A stretch of DNA of 64,000 nt, taken from NCBI RefSeq assembly GCF_032813545.1, contig NZ_CP136520.1:5016001-5080000 (forward strand), read 5' to 3'. How positions within the stretch are numbered: the stretch's first letter is position 1; every line of letters begins with the position of its first letter. Source of the stretch: Nodosilinea sp. E11. GTDB taxonomy: Bacteria; Cyanobacteriota; Cyanobacteriia; Phormidesmidales; Phormidesmidaceae. Positions 15,708 to 25,457 of this stretch are shown here, in pieces. The position numbers and the translations under genes were made by a program. The notes under the pieces are model-generated. The model had not been told where the DNA came from and made no database searches. It was given only the letters and a program-made list of their open reading frames with translations.

Positions 15708-17264
15708 CTAGGGAGAGGTAATCTTTGCCCGCAGTTCAGTCTTGATGCGGTTTAAAATCGAAGCCTCGTCGAGGCTGTCAAGAATGCTGCTGACCACCGC
15801 CCTCGGCCCATCTGGCCCCCAGGTCGCCCCATTGGTCAGGTAGGTTTTGGCGATTTGGCCAATGCCGTAGGTGGCCAGACCCGCTACTCCCCCCTGGGCG
15901 ATCGCTACCGGAATGTAGGGGGCGATCGCCAGCCCGCCCGTCGCTACCGCCGACACCCCCAGCATGCCCTTCAGCGAGCTAAGGCCCAGGGTAATCGCCA
16001 GTTCGCTGACGGTGATGCCCCCCAGGCCTAGGGCGATCTGCTTGAGTAGTTTGAGGGCAGCAGGGCGGGTCATGGGCAGGCCGTAGAGCCGCGACAGATT
16101 GAGAATCAGCATCACGTCGATGATGGTGCCACCCACCAGGTCGGCGACGATGATCGGGTTGAGGGCCACCGCCACGGCTTTGATCTGGGTGGCATTCCAG
16201 ATTGTGTCGTCGGCGATGCGATCGCAGATCTGCCGCTTGCGCTCTAAAATTTCGGCGCTTACCCCCTCGGCATACATCAGGGTGTTGAGGGCCACCAGGG
16301 CCTTGCCCTCCCGGTGCAGAATGTCGAGAATTTTGAGCTTTAAGTCATCCACCTGGGGCTGGCCGCGCACGGTTTTGTAGGTCACTTGCCCCTCGCTCTG
16401 GGGCACCGCCTCTACCGCCAGGGGAGAAGCCGCCGCCATGACAATTTCGTCGGGGGAGATCAGATCTTGCAGGCGGCGATCGCGCAGGGTTTCATAGATC
16501 ACCTGGCGATCGGCCTCGGGATACTGGTCAACTTTGTTAAACACCAGTAGCATCGGCTTGCTGGCCTGGCGCAGGGCTTGCAGGGCCTCATACTCCACTC
16601 GGGTAATGTCGCCCGCCACCACAAACAAGATTAAATCTACCTGCTCAGCAATGCGGCGGGCCAGGGCGGCCCGGTCTTCTCCGGCCACCTCGTCAAGGCC
16701 GGGGGTGTCGATCAGCTCAATGCGCGACTGCCCCAGGCCCTTGATCGAGGCCCGCAGCAGGTCGGGGATGTCCCCCGTGAGAGATTCTCGGCTCACCTCC
16801 CAGGCGCTGCCTTCGACTACCTGGGTTACCCCGTGGGTAGGGCCAGTGATAAACACCTCCTGCCCCATCAGCGCGTTGAGCAGCGACGACTTGCCCCGTC
16901 CCACCAGGCCAAAGGCGGCAATATGCACCACCGTATTCTCTAGCTTGTCGATCAGGCCCCTGAGGTTTTGCAGCGCTTCTTCAACCCCGGCCTGCTCGCG
17001 GGTGGTTAGGTTGAGCCGCTGTACCAGGCTGCCCAGGGCCTCCTGGGCGCGGCGGTAATTGTAGTCGTCTTGCAGGTCTTGAAACCCGATCACCAGGTCG
17101 CCCAGCTCTTGCTCGACCGCGTCCCAGGTGGCGGGGTCGGCGGCAGGCAGCGCCAGGGGGGCACCGTGCAAATGATCGACGAGCTGGCCTAATTCTGCCT
17201 CCACCTCTTCCCAGGAGGGAGACGTTGACGAGGGTAAAGGGACAATAGACTCTGGGTCGGGCAT
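15708..17264 (-). CDS. Era/dynamin-like GTPase with C-terminal DUF697 domain
   Basis: A 518-residue GTP-binding protein. An acidic N-terminal helical region (1-110) precedes the G1 loop GLVGRGKSSLLN at about 119-130; G3 is DTPGLDE and G4 is FNKVD. The C-terminal part holds the hydrophobic DUF697-type segment with VVADLVGGTIIDVMLILNLSRLYG and GVAGLATYGIGQIAKTYL, which may associate with membrane. Cyanobacteria usually have several such proteins, whose roles in membrane or cell-envelope homeostasis are only guessed. It follows the second GTPase gene on the same strand, with 77 bases between. Confidence 0.88.
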   Translation of the reverse strand: MPDPESIVPLPSSTSPSWEEVEAELGQLVDHLHGAPLALPAADPATWDAVEQELGDLVIGFQDLQDDYNYRRAQEALGSLVQRLNLTTREQAGVEEALQNLRGLIDKLENTVVHIAAFGLVGRGKSSLLNALMGQEVFITGPTHGVTQVVEGSAWEVSRESLTGDIPDLLRASIKGLGQSRIELIDTPGLDEVAGEDRAALARRIAEQVDLILFVVAGDITRVEYEALQALRQASKPMLLVFNKVDQYPEADRQVIYETLRDRRLQDLISPDEIVMAAASPLAVEAVPQSEGQVTYKTVRGQPQVDDLKLKILDILHREGKALVALNTLMYAEGVSAEILERKRQICDRIADDTIWNATQIKAVAVALNPIIVADLVGGTIIDVMLILNLSRLYGLPMTRPAALKLLKQIALGLGGITVSELAITLGLSSLKGMLGVSAVATGGLAIAPYIPVAIAQGGVAGLATYGIGQIAKTYLTNGATWGPDGPRAVVSSILDSLDEASILNRIKTELRAKITSP

Positions 17265-17341
17265 GGGTGAACGGGGGTTAAGGTATTCGGGATGACAACG
17301 GGCCGAGGGCAGCTGTCACCCCATAGTCTCTGGGCCAAGGG

Positions 17342-19258
17342 CTACTGGGCCAAGTAATGCTCTACCCGCTGGCGGGTCGCATCGATCGTTAGGCCCTGGC
17401 TCCAAAACTCCCACAGGGCGTGGCCAAAGGCCCAGGCCGCGCGATCGGGGGGATGGTTGTGCTCAAGCAGCAGGGGCCAGAGGGTCAGCAAGTCGAGCTG
17501 AGCATTGTCAGCATCGACCACCTTAAATAAATCGTAGGCCAGCTGAAGCTTACCGATCACCACAGGCAGTTGCTCAACCGGAATTTGCTCGGCTAGCAGG
17601 TAGGCCAGGGTGGGGGTACCCGTGGTGAGGGTGGCGAGAAATTGCAGCACCGGGCTTTTGAGAAAAGCGGCTAGCCCCTGGGTGGTGCTCATCTGGAGGC
17701 GGTAGCGATCGATCAGGCGGGCAGCGGCGTTGACCTTGGCCTCGCGATCGCGCAAAAACCGAGCCAACCGCAGCTCCTTAGCCGGGTCGATCAGCTCCCC
17801 TAGAGCCTCGGCCAGGGCCTGCCCGTTCCACCCAGGGCGCTGGGTCTCACTGTCGCGGGTAACCAGGGGCAGAATGCTCAGGCCGCCGCCGGTCACCCCT
17901 GGGTTACTGGCCAGCTTACCCAACTGGTCTTGCCGGTACTGAATGGCCTCGCGCATGGCGATCTCTTTAGGGCGATCGCCCCCCTGCCAGTCGTAGGGAG
18001 GCTGCCACTCGCGCAGGGGGCGCAGCCGATCGACCTGGGTAACCACCACAATGGTCGGTAAGTCGGGCACTTCTTGGCGCATATCGCTGAGCAAATCGGC
18101 ATCCATTTGCAGGGCCGGGTCGAGGGCCGGGGTGACCAGCAGCAGCAGATCGGCCTGGCGCGCACAGTCCAAGAGTTGATCGCGGTAGTCAGCCCGATCG
18201 ACCTGCTCATAACCTGGTGAATCCCAGAGGGTGAGGGTTTCACCGGTTTCACCCGACCAGCGATAGGTACTAATGCTGTCGGTGCTGGGCAGCACATCTA
18301 CCGCCGCCCGGTCGGCATCAAATAGGGTGTTGATAACGCTGCTCTTGCCCGCCCCGGTGCGCCCCACTAGCAAAATGCGGACCGGCTTAGTCGCGACCTG
18401 CTCCACGGGTTCGGCCTGCTCCAAAATCTCCCGTAGGGTTTGGGTTTGGGCTGCGGGTAGGGGCTTAGCCGGGCCAGGCAGATCGGGGAGTTCGCCGCTG
18501 TAGAGCGCCACCGCCTGACGGTAGAGGTTGCGCAGGGTGGCCTCCCGCAGCAGGGCGTTGAGGTTTCCTAGCAGCTGCTGGTTGGCCTGGATGTTGGTCG
18601 GCTGGCTGAGGGTACGGGCCGCCGCCACCGCTGGGTTGAGCAGCCACTGGGCCCAGGTCCAAGCCTGCCAGAGCTTACGGGCCGAGGGCTCGACCTGGCG
18701 ATAGACTTCATAGCCCTGCACCGCTTGACCCACGGTCACCTGCCCCAGTACCGGAGTGAGGGTTTCGATCCAGCGATCGACGTCGTCAACGGTTCCCCGC
18801 AGCAGGCCGTAGGCATCGGGCAGGTAGATATTCAGTAGCGGATATTTGACATCGGGGTGATAGGCCTGGGCCACCACCGTTACCACTTCGCGACAGCGAT
18901 TCAGCAGCGGGTTCCAGTCTTCCCACACCGGGGCGTCTTGCTGGGCAGCGGTGAGAATGTCTTCTAGGGCGATCGCGGCTGAGGTCGGCACCGCTCCACC
19001 AGCCGGTATCTCGACCTCAGCCGCCGCGTCTAGCTCCTGCTGGGCCTGCTCCAGAGCCGCCTCCATTTGTTTGAGCACAGGCCGCGTCCAGTTGACCAGC
19101 AGCCAGCGCCACAACACCAACATCAGCACAATGATCGCCCAGATCCAGTTCAGGCCCCAGGTGTGAATCTGCACTGCCGCTGCCGTCACGATGAATCCGA
19201 CGATCGCCACTAGCGGTAACGCCAACGCCCCCCACTGCCAGGGTTTAAATCGCACCAT
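17342..19258 (-). CDS. Membrane-anchored GTPase, paralogue-like neighbour of the DUF697 GTPase
   Basis: About 638 residues from the ATG at 19258, chosen because GGAGTCGGAGCC lies just upstream; the frame extends to 19309. Two N-terminal membrane helices (LALPLVAIVGFIVTAAAV and WIWAIIVLMLVLWRWLLV) are followed by an acidic helical stretch. The G domain has GRTGAGKSSVINTLF (G1), LWDSPGYEQ (G3) and VVTQVDRL (G4). The C-terminal half is helical, ending LEHYLAQ-like. No DUF697 helices are seen after the G domain, unlike the neighbour. A role at the inner or thylakoid membrane is possible but inferred. Confidence 0.88.
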   Translation of the reverse strand: MVRFKPWQWGALALPLVAIVGFIVTAAAVQIHTWGLNWIWAIIVLMLVLWRWLLVNWTRPVLKQMEAALEQAQQELDAAAEVEIPAGGAVPTSAAIALEDILTAAQQDAPVWEDWNPLLNRCREVVTVVAQAYHPDVKYPLLNIYLPDAYGLLRGTVDDVDRWIETLTPVLGQVTVGQAVQGYEVYRQVEPSARKLWQAWTWAQWLLNPAVAAARTLSQPTNIQANQQLLGNLNALLREATLRNLYRQAVALYSGELPDLPGPAKPLPAAQTQTLREILEQAEPVEQVATKPVRILLVGRTGAGKSSVINTLFDADRAAVDVLPSTDSISTYRWSGETGETLTLWDSPGYEQVDRADYRDQLLDCARQADLLLLVTPALDPALQMDADLLSDMRQEVPDLPTIVVVTQVDRLRPLREWQPPYDWQGGDRPKEIAMREAIQYRQDQLGKLASNPGVTGGGLSILPLVTRDSETQRPGWNGQALAEALGELIDPAKELRLARFLRDREAKVNAAARLIDRYRLQMSTTQGLAAFLKSPVLQFLATLTTGTPTLAYLLAEQIPVEQLPVVIGKLQLAYDLFKVVDADNAQLDLLTLWPLLLEHNHPPDRAAWAFGHALWEFWSQGLTIDATRQRVEHYLAQ

Positions 19259-19421
19259 GGCTCCGACTCCCATTGTCCCAATGCCTCTAGTGTACGCAGA
19301 GCACGCCAAAAGCCAGGGCGCAGATAACCGAACGTCCGAGCCAATAACCCCTAGCCTAGATGTTCACGCAGCCGTCGATCAGCGGCTGTCATTGCCGTTT
19401 TGCGGGCATCCCTGACAAGAA

Positions 19422-19460
19422 CTTCCACCCATCCGCCCATCCACCCATCCACCCACTTCC
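19422..19460. repeat. Octanucleotide tandem repeat (CACCCATC)
   Basis: Four to five units of CACCCATC with one CGCCCATC variant, lying directly downstream of the methyltransferase gene. It belongs to the same CCCATCCA family found at 27.25, 34.75 and 44.5 kb. Confidence 0.7.
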
Positions 19461-20329
19461 TAAGCAGGCTGCGCCAGCGGCAGATCACTCTCAGCCCCCG
19501 CCCCCTCACGCGTTGCCCCCGGCTCGGTCACCGGCAGCGGCTTGCGGGCAGAGCTAAGCTGGTTGAGCCAAAACACATCTTCGGTGCGCACTGCTTCAAA
19601 CCCGGCATAGCCCAGCCACGCATCTACATTGCCCTGGCCATACTCGCGAATAAAGGGTTCCTCAAAAATGGTGCTGAGCCAGTCGGCGGCCCGCAGAGTA
19701 CGCTGGTTGCCGTCGAGCAGCAGCATTTGTCCACCGGGGGTCAACAGCCGAAACGCCTCTGCGAGAATAGTTTTAGCCACGGCGGGGGGCGTTTCGTGGA
19801 ACAGCAGCGTGGCGCACACCACATCAAAGGATGCCGCAGGCAAGCCCGTAGCCATGGCGTTGCCGTGGCGAAACGCCACATCGACCGCTGCCGCTTGAGC
19901 CTTGTAATTGGCCATCACCAGCATTTGAGGCGACAGGTCGAGGCCCATCACCTCGGCCTCAGGGAAGCGCCGCTTCAGCATTAGCGTGGCGGTACCGGTG
20001 CCACAGCCCAGGTCTAAAATCCGCCGAGGCTCGCCGTTGATCGCCTTGACCAGGCTCTCGCGTACCCAGGTTTCACCGGGGGGCAGCACGTACTGGGTAA
20101 TGGGGTCGTAGGTGAGGGCGGCATCGACAGTCAGGTAGCCGTTCTTAATGCCGTGGAAGTTGCTGATTTTGTAGTAGTTGGGGTAGACCACTTGGGGGTT
20201 GGTGAACTGGGCCACCCCGGCTTCCCAATCGATACTGTCGCGCAGCCGCAGCAGGGCGTCGCGATCGACTAAGTGCGAAAAGATCGGCGCTAGAAACTGC
20301 TCAAACAGGGTTTTAGACTGGGTTGCCAT
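19460..20329 (-). CDS. Class I SAM-dependent methyltransferase
   Basis: About 289 residues from the ATG at 20329. Residues about 100-200 carry the SAM-binding motif I ILDLGCGTGTATLML, the acidic loop VMGLDLSPQML and a later DVVCATLLFHE motif IV. The N-terminal region includes DSIDWEAGVAQFTNP and KNGYLTVDAALTYDP, which is seen in small cyanobacterial methyltransferases with an aromatic-type substrate, but I cannot identify the acceptor. The C-terminal 40 residues are disordered and Glu/Ala-rich. It is isolated between the GTPase block and the Uma2 gene. Confidence 0.88.
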   Translation of the reverse strand: MATQSKTLFEQFLAPIFSHLVDRDALLRLRDSIDWEAGVAQFTNPQVVYPNYYKISNFHGIKNGYLTVDAALTYDPITQYVLPPGETWVRESLVKAINGEPRRILDLGCGTGTATLMLKRRFPEAEVMGLDLSPQMLVMANYKAQAAAVDVAFRHGNAMATGLPAASFDVVCATLLFHETPPAVAKTILAEAFRLLTPGGQMLLLDGNQRTLRAADWLSTIFEEPFIREYGQGNVDAWLGYAGFEAVRTEDVFWLNQLSSARKPLPVTEPGATREGAGAESDLPLAQPA

Positions 20330-20440
20330 AGGGTAAGTACCAACGCCGCGCAAACTTCCCTCAGCCTAACAAGTTCATTTCTCTCTGGCTAGGAAATAAG
20401 GGGCCAGTTAGGACACCACAGGCTTTGAGTAAGCGGCTTC

Positions 20441-20461
20441 TATGACTGTAAAAATGTCATA
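20441..20461. promoter_or_regulatory. Palindrome TATGAC-N9-GTCATA upstream of Uma2 gene
   Basis: Perfect 6-bp arms at 20441-20446 and 20456-20461 surround an A-rich spacer, 30 bases before the ATG of the Uma2 gene. It could be an operator. A similar dyad with AGTCAT arms precedes htrA at 53.5 kb. Confidence 0.35.
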
Positions 20462-20490
20462 ATTCTAGTCATTAGCGGTACTGATATGCC

Positions 20491-21069
20491 ATGACCACTA
20501 CCACCCAGCGCCTGACCCTAGATGAGTATCTAGCCTATGACGGCAGCGATCGCCGCTACGAGTTGGTCAATGGAGAGCTGCTACCACTGAGTCTGGGCAC
20601 GGGTAGGCATGGAGCCATTATCAAGCGCTTGGAGAAGATATTTGACGCTGAAGCTGAGCGAGTTCAGAATGCTTGGACTGCTTTAGCCGGAACGGTTGGC
20701 CTACAAAGCCCCCGCAGCGACCGTTGGGACACGGTTAGAATTCCTGATGTATCGGTGCTGACCTTAGAGCAGTGGGAGGTGTTGCAAGAGCGAGAGGCCG
20801 TTATTCGTCTCAATGAGCCGCCACCGCTGCTAGTCGTAGAAGTGGTAAGCGAATCGACTAAAAGCACCGACTACCGGGCGAAACGGGCAGAATATAGCGT
20901 GCTGGATATTCCAGAATATTGGATTGTAGACCCGCTGGTAGGTAAAGTAACCATCTGCATGCTTGTAGAAGGATGGTACGAGGCTACAGAATACCAGGAC
21001 CAGACTGTAGTCCAATCGTCTATTTTTCCGGAATTGGCGTTAGCCGCTGAGACTATCTTGCAGGGCTAG
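20491..21069 (+). CDS. Uma2 family (DUF820) restriction endonuclease-like protein
   Basis: A 192-residue PD-(D/E)XK-fold protein, one of the large Uma2/DUF820 family expanded in cyanobacteria. Fold markers are YELVNGEL, IPDVSVL (the Asp of the core), LLVVEVVSEST (the E-x-x of the E-x-V-x-S catalytic strand) and RAKRAEYSVLDIPEYWIVDP. Members are often mobile and numerous, and their role is poorly defined. The gene is slightly AT-richer than its surroundings. The GNAT gene starts one base after its stop, so the two are co-transcribed. Confidence 0.9.
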   Translation: MTTTTQRLTLDEYLAYDGSDRRYELVNGELLPLSLGTGRHGAIIKRLEKIFDAEAERVQNAWTALAGTVGLQSPRSDRWDTVRIPDVSVLTLEQWEVLQEREAVIRLNEPPPLLVVEVVSESTKSTDYRAKRAEYSVLDIPEYWIVDPLVGKVTICMLVEGWYEATEYQDQTVVQSSIFPELALAAETILQG

Positions 21070-21070
21070 C

Positions 21071-21595
21071 ATGGAGCAAAATAATGGCTTTGCACTACCG
21101 GGCTACCGATTGAGGGTAGGCTCTAGTCGCGATCGCGCCACCGTGGTCAAATTTATGGAGCGCACCTACCGCGAGCTGAACCCCCAGCAGCCAGTCGGCC
21201 ACCTTGCTGACACCGTCGATCGCTTCCTCAGCCGCGACACCCCCCTCTGGTGGATCGACGAGGCCGGTGCTGATCCTGCTGCTGGCCCGGTGGCGGGCCT
21301 CTGGTTGGGGCAGGCCACTGACCAGCGCACCGGCATGCTCCATCCCTATGCTTTGCTGCTCTATGTGGTTCCCGCCCATCGGCGGCGTGGTCTGGCCACG
21401 GCCCTACTAGCGGTTGCCCACCAGTGGGCGCAGCAGCAGGGGCACAAGCAGATTAGCCTTCAGGTATTTAGCGACAACCAGGCGGCCCAGGCGCTGTATA
21501 AGTCCCTCGGCTATTACTCAGAGGCTATTTTGCTCAAAAAAACGTGGGATTCACAGCAACCCCAGTCCAAAATCGCCAATCCAAAACCTTTCTAG
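21071..21595 (+). CDS. GNAT family N-acetyltransferase
   Basis: A 174-residue acetyltransferase. The GNAT core is visible as [28 protein letters not shown], containing the R/Q-x-x-G-x-G/A acetyl-CoA loop, and the C-terminal strand [23 protein letters not shown]. It could modify the alpha-amino group of proteins or a small amine. It is translated one base after the Uma2 gene and overlaps the stop codon of ruvC tail to tail (CTAG at 21592-21595). Confidence 0.9.
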   Translation: MEQNNGFALPGYRLRVGSSRDRATVVKFMERTYRELNPQQPVGHLADTVDRFLSRDTPLWWIDEAGADPAAGPVAGLWLGQATDQRTGMLHPYALLLYVVPAHRRRGLATALLAVAHQWAQQQGHKQISLQVFSDNQAAQALYKSLGYYSEAILLKKTWDSQQPQSKIANPKPF

Positions 21596-22092
21596 CGCTG
21601 ATACCAACCTGCCAAAGCCAGAGCCAGAGCGTCTGCCGCATCGTCGGGCCGGGGTATGCGATCGAGGCCCAGTTCGCGGGCCACTGCCTGCTGCACATCT
21701 GACTTGTCGGCATTGCCGTAGCCTGTCAGTGCCTGCTTCACCTGGGCTGGGGTGAATTCGATATAGGGCAGACTGTGCTGGGCCAGCACCAGCATCACTA
21801 CCCCCCGCGCCTGGGCCACCAAGATCGTGTTGGCCATGCGGTAAAAGAAAAATTTCTCAATCACCACCTGGTCGGGTTTGTACTGATCAAACAGGCTGTG
21901 CAGATCGGTGTAGATGGTGCAGAGGCGATCGCCCACCGGAGTTTTGGCGGGCGTCTCGATCACGCCAAAATCGACGACCGTGGCCTCGGCATGGCCTTCA
22001 AGAGCGGGTAGTGAAGTGGGGTCATCGCCGTCGATCACCCCAAATCCCAGAATGGCTAGCCCTGGGTCAAGCCCGAGAATGCGTTGACCCAC
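21592..22092 (-). CDS. ruvC: Crossover junction endodeoxyribonuclease RuvC
   Basis: A 166-residue Holliday-junction resolvase that cuts four-way junctions symmetrically with Mg2+. The four acidic catalytic residues are in ILGLDPGL (first Asp), VVIEKFFF (Glu) and [13 protein letters not shown] (the two C-terminal Asp). The length fits the family. It lies 9 bases downstream of chlI on the same strand and is probably co-transcribed with it. It converges with the GNAT gene. Confidence 0.96.
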   Translation of the reverse strand: MGQRILGLDPGLAILGFGVIDGDDPTSLPALEGHAEATVVDFGVIETPAKTPVGDRLCTIYTDLHSLFDQYKPDQVVIEKFFFYRMANTILVAQARGVVMLVLAQHSLPYIEFTPAQVKQALTGYGNADKSDVQQAVARELGLDRIPRPDDAADALALALAGWYQR

Positions 22093-22100
22093 AGAAACTC

Positions 22101-23258
22101 CTACCGTGCCCCCACGGGCTGGCGACCATTCATAGCTGCTTCGTCGGGGTCGGCCAAGCCAAACACCTTGCAGAACACCTTCTCGACCTTATAGCCCGAG
22201 TCGATGCTTTCTAAGGGGTCTTTGCGCAGGCGGTGGCGCAGGCAGAGCACAATCACCCGCTTGATGTCATCGAGGGTGACTTCGGTGCGGCCCTCGTAGG
22301 CGGCGATCGCCTTGGCAGCCCGGTTGGTGACAATATCGCCCCGCAGCCCGTCTACATCTAGCTCTGAGCACACCTCAGAAATTCGCACCCGGTCGTCGTA
22401 GTCGAGGTTGACCGAAGCTAGCCGCTGCTGGGCTTCGACCAGCTTCACCTGGAGTGCTTCCTGCTCGGCCTGGTGCTGGGCCAAGTAGGCGGCGGGGTCT
22501 TGGTCAAACTCAGAGCGCTGCTCGACAATTTGCACCCGCAGCTCGGGGTCGCGCACGGTGCGAATTTCGGCGTGCATACCAAAGCGGTCGAGGAGCTGGG
22601 GCCGCAGTTCGCCTTCCTCGGGGTTGCCCGAGCCCACCAGCACAAACTGGGCCGGGTGGCGAATGGAGATGCCTTCGCGCTCTACGGTGTTCCAGCCCGA
22701 AGCCGCAGAGTCGAGCAGCACGTCGACGAGGTGATCGTCGAGTAGGTTGACCTCATCGACGTAAAGAATGCCGCGATTGGCCTTGGCCAACAGGCCTGGC
22801 TCAAAGGCTTTAACCCCCTCAGACAGAGCTTTTTCGATGTCGATGGTGCCGCAGACCCGGTCTTCGGTGGCCCCCAGGGGCAAGTCAACCATGGGCACTT
22901 TCTTGAGGGCTACGGGCAGGTCATCGGTGCCGCGCTCAGACCACACGTCGCGGTCTTGAGGCGAACGGCTGAAGGGGTCGTCGGCCACCACCTCGATTTC
23001 GGGCAGCAGGTCGGCCAACGCGCGAATGGTGGTGGATTTGCCGGTGCCGCGATCGCCCATGATCATCACCCCGCCAATTTTGGGGTCAATGACGTTGAGC
23101 AGCAGGGCCAGCTTCATGTCGTCTTGGCCAATCACGGCGGTGAAGGGAAATACCGCGCGGCGGGCAGGGGCAAAGGTAGCGGGTGGGGTCGCAACAGTAG
23201 AATTCACAGGCGTTTTAGAGGTGACGGCAAAATTTAAGACTGTCTTCCATTGTGCCAT
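22101..23258 (-). CDS. chlI: Magnesium chelatase ATPase subunit I
   Basis: The AAA+ motor of magnesium chelatase, which inserts Mg2+ into protoporphyrin IX at the branch point to chlorophyll. It is 385 residues, with [18 protein letters not shown] followed by Walker [10 protein letters not shown] (69-77), Walker [14 protein letters not shown] and the sensor/insert region [19 protein letters not shown]. The first 30 residues are Thr/Pro-rich and vary between species, so a GTG start at 23207 is possible. A chlorophyll-specific gene supports a phototroph, and the intact AAA module with the cyanobacterial size supports ChlI over other MoxR-type ATPases. ruvC follows by 9 bases. Confidence 0.96.
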   Translation of the reverse strand: MAQWKTVLNFAVTSKTPVNSTVATPPATFAPARRAVFPFTAVIGQDDMKLALLLNVIDPKIGGVMIMGDRGTGKSTTIRALADLLPEIEVVADDPFSRSPQDRDVWSERGTDDLPVALKKVPMVDLPLGATEDRVCGTIDIEKALSEGVKAFEPGLLAKANRGILYVDEVNLLDDHLVDVLLDSAASGWNTVEREGISIRHPAQFVLVGSGNPEEGELRPQLLDRFGMHAEIRTVRDPELRVQIVEQRSEFDQDPAAYLAQHQAEQEALQVKLVEAQQRLASVNLDYDDRVRISEVCSELDVDGLRGDIVTNRAAKAIAAYEGRTEVTLDDIKRVIVLCLRHRLRKDPLESIDSGYKVEKVFCKVFGLADPDEAAMNGRQPVGAR

Positions 23259-23543
23259 AGTACCTGCGCCCCTTCGGCCCTCTGCGATCGCAAACCTCGG
23301 TGCATAGGGCCAATGTCATCGATCCGGGGGGTTAAAGCACAGCCATCAGCCTCAAACCCGCCCCCAGCTCAGAGTTAATCGCGACTTATGGGGACCATCA
23401 AAAACCGCTATCGTGTTGCAGGTCACATTCCGTCACAATCTTTCCTGATCCCCCTTGTCAAGCGGTACCCGCAGGCCCACACTGTAAAAGTGAAATAAGT
23501 GGCGTAAAACGAGCCATTTTGTGGGGCTTACCGAGGGAATCTT

Positions 23544-24833
23544 GTGAAATCAGTTCTGGCCATAATCTTAGGTGGCGGTGCCGGCACCCGCCTCTATCCA
23601 TTAACCAAATTTCGAGCTAAGCCAGCGGTTTCCTTAGCCGGTAAATACCGCTTAATCGACATTCCTGTTAGTAACTGCATCAACTCTGAAATCCACAAGA
23701 TTTATGTGCTGACTCAGTTCAACTCCGCCTCGTTGAACCGGCACATTGGCCGCGCCTACCAGTTTTCGCAATTTACCGAAGGCTTTGTAGAAGTGCTGGC
23801 GGCCCAGCAGACCCCCGAAAGCCCCAGCTGGTTCCAGGGCACCGCCGACGCTGTGCGCAAGTACCTGTGGCTGTTCGACTCCTGGAACGTAGAAGATTTT
23901 GTGATTCTCTCGGGGGATCACCTCTACCGCATGGACTACAGCCTGTTTGTGCAGCGCCACCGGGCTACAAACGCCGACATTACGCTGTCGGTGGTGCCCA
24001 TCGGCTACAAACAAGCCTCAGACTTTGGTTTGATGAAGGTCGATGGCAGTGGCCGGGTAGTGGACTTTAGCGAAAAGCCCAAGGGCGAAGCCCTAGAGGA
24101 AATGCGGGTTGACACCACCTCCCTGGGGCTGAGCCCGGAGCAGGCCGAGGAGAAGCCCTTCATTGCGTCAATGGGCATCTATGTGTTCAAAAAGCAGGTG
24201 CTCATTGACCTGCTGCGCAAAAACCTTGACCAAACCGACTTCGGCAAAGAAATTATTCCGGCCTCGTCGCGCGACTATAATGTGCAGGCCTACCTGTTTG
24301 ACGGCTACTGGGAAGATATCGGTACGATTGAAGCCTTCTACGATGCCAACCTGGCGCTCACCCAGCAGCCCCACCCCGACTTTAGCTTTTATCACGAAGA
24401 CGCGCCCATCTACACCCGCGCGCGTTACCTGCCGCCCAACAAGCTGCAAAACTGCACGATCACCGAGTCGAGTATTACTGAGGGTTGCATTCTCAAAAAC
24501 TGCCGCATTCACCACTCGGTAGTGGGTCTACGCCAGCGCATCAACGCCGACTGCGTAATCGAAGACTCGCTACTGATGGGAGCCGACTACTACGAGCCCC
24601 TGTCGGAAAGTAGCCAGCACCTGACCCAAGGCAAGATTCCCATTGGCATCGGCGAAGGGTCGGTGATTCGCCGCGCCATCATTGATAAAAATGCCCGCAT
24701 TGGCCGCAATGTGCAGATCGTCAATAAAGACAATGTGCAAGAGGCCGAGCGCGAAGATCTGGGCTTTTACATTCGCAGCGGCATTGTTGTCGTGCTGAAG
24801 AATGCGGTTATTCCTGACGGCATGATCATCTAG
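23544..24833 (+). CDS. glgC: Glucose-1-phosphate adenylyltransferase
   Basis: The ADP-glucose pyrophosphorylase that commits glucose-1-phosphate and ATP to glycogen synthesis. It is 429 residues, the cyanobacterial length. The N-terminal [20 protein letters not shown] contains the nucleotide-binding loop, followed by the substrate site [12 protein letters not shown] and the C-terminal left-handed beta-helix with [11 protein letters not shown]. The start is GTG at 23544 with GAGGGA about 6 bases upstream. The enzyme is allosterically activated by 3-phosphoglycerate in cyanobacteria. It is functionally related to the amylase at 8 kb. Confidence 0.97.
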   Translation: MKSVLAIILGGGAGTRLYPLTKFRAKPAVSLAGKYRLIDIPVSNCINSEIHKIYVLTQFNSASLNRHIGRAYQFSQFTEGFVEVLAAQQTPESPSWFQGTADAVRKYLWLFDSWNVEDFVILSGDHLYRMDYSLFVQRHRATNADITLSVVPIGYKQASDFGLMKVDGSGRVVDFSEKPKGEALEEMRVDTTSLGLSPEQAEEKPFIASMGIYVFKKQVLIDLLRKNLDQTDFGKEIIPASSRDYNVQAYLFDGYWEDIGTIEAFYDANLALTQQPHPDFSFYHEDAPIYTRARYLPPNKLQNCTITESSITEGCILKNCRIHHSVVGLRQRINADCVIEDSLLMGADYYEPLSESSQHLTQGKIPIGIGEGSVIRRAIIDKNARIGRNVQIVNKDNVQEAEREDLGFYIRSGIVVVLKNAVIPDGMII

Positions 24834-24843
24834 CCTCAGGCCG

Positions 24844-25347
24844 TTGGTGACTGTACATGACGTCCCTGTGCCCTTGTTGATGCTGGTGGGTATTCCTGGC
24901 AGTGGTAAGTCGACTTGGGCTAGGGACTTTGTGTTAGATCATCCCTGTTATCAAATTGTGTCTACCGATGCCATTCGGGCCGAACTCTATGGCGATGCCG
25001 CTATTCAGGGGGACTGGCCGCAGATTTGGCAGCAGGTGGTTACCCTATGGCATCAGGGAATTGTTGCTATCCGGCGAGGCGAGCTGGATGGGGTAATTTA
25101 CGATGCGACCAATGCGCGGCGGCGGTACCGAAGAGCTGCGATCGCAGCGGCTCGCCAAACGGGCTTTACCCACATCACCCTGACCTGGTTTGATCTGCCT
25201 TTGAGCGTCGCGTTAGAGCGCAACCGAGGGCGATCGCAACCAGTACCCATGGATGTGATTGCCGCGATGCACCGCCAGTTGCAGGGCGCACCACCCTCGG
25301 TGGCCGAAGGGGCCGATCGCGTGATCCACCAAAGGTTCAGTCAATAA
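24844..25347 (+). CDS. P-loop kinase (AAA_33/polynucleotide-kinase-like)
   Basis: A 167-residue P-loop protein starting at TTG 24844 (or GTG 24847), ten bases after glgC. LLMLVGIPGSGKSTWARDF is the P-loop, and VSTDAIRAELYGD and DGVIYDATNARRRYRRAA fit the AAA_33 family of zeta-toxin and polynucleotide-kinase-like enzymes. The lid contains LERNRGRSQPVP. The substrate is unknown. Nothing in the flanking genes suggests an RNA-repair ligase partner, so a small-molecule or nucleotide kinase is as likely. It is possibly in the glgC operon. Confidence 0.8.
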   Translation: MVTVHDVPVPLLMLVGIPGSGKSTWARDFVLDHPCYQIVSTDAIRAELYGDAAIQGDWPQIWQQVVTLWHQGIVAIRRGELDGVIYDATNARRRYRRAAIAAARQTGFTHITLTWFDLPLSVALERNRGRSQPVPMDVIAAMHRQLQGAPPSVAEGADRVIHQRFSQ

Positions 25348-25457
25348 TGCCAACGCCTTCACTCCACTCCAGAGACAAAGCAGTCCGATGGTAGCGGCGC
25401 TTACTATTTTGATCCCCCGACCTTGTAGGCTATTGCCTAGTCGATTCAAGGTGACTA

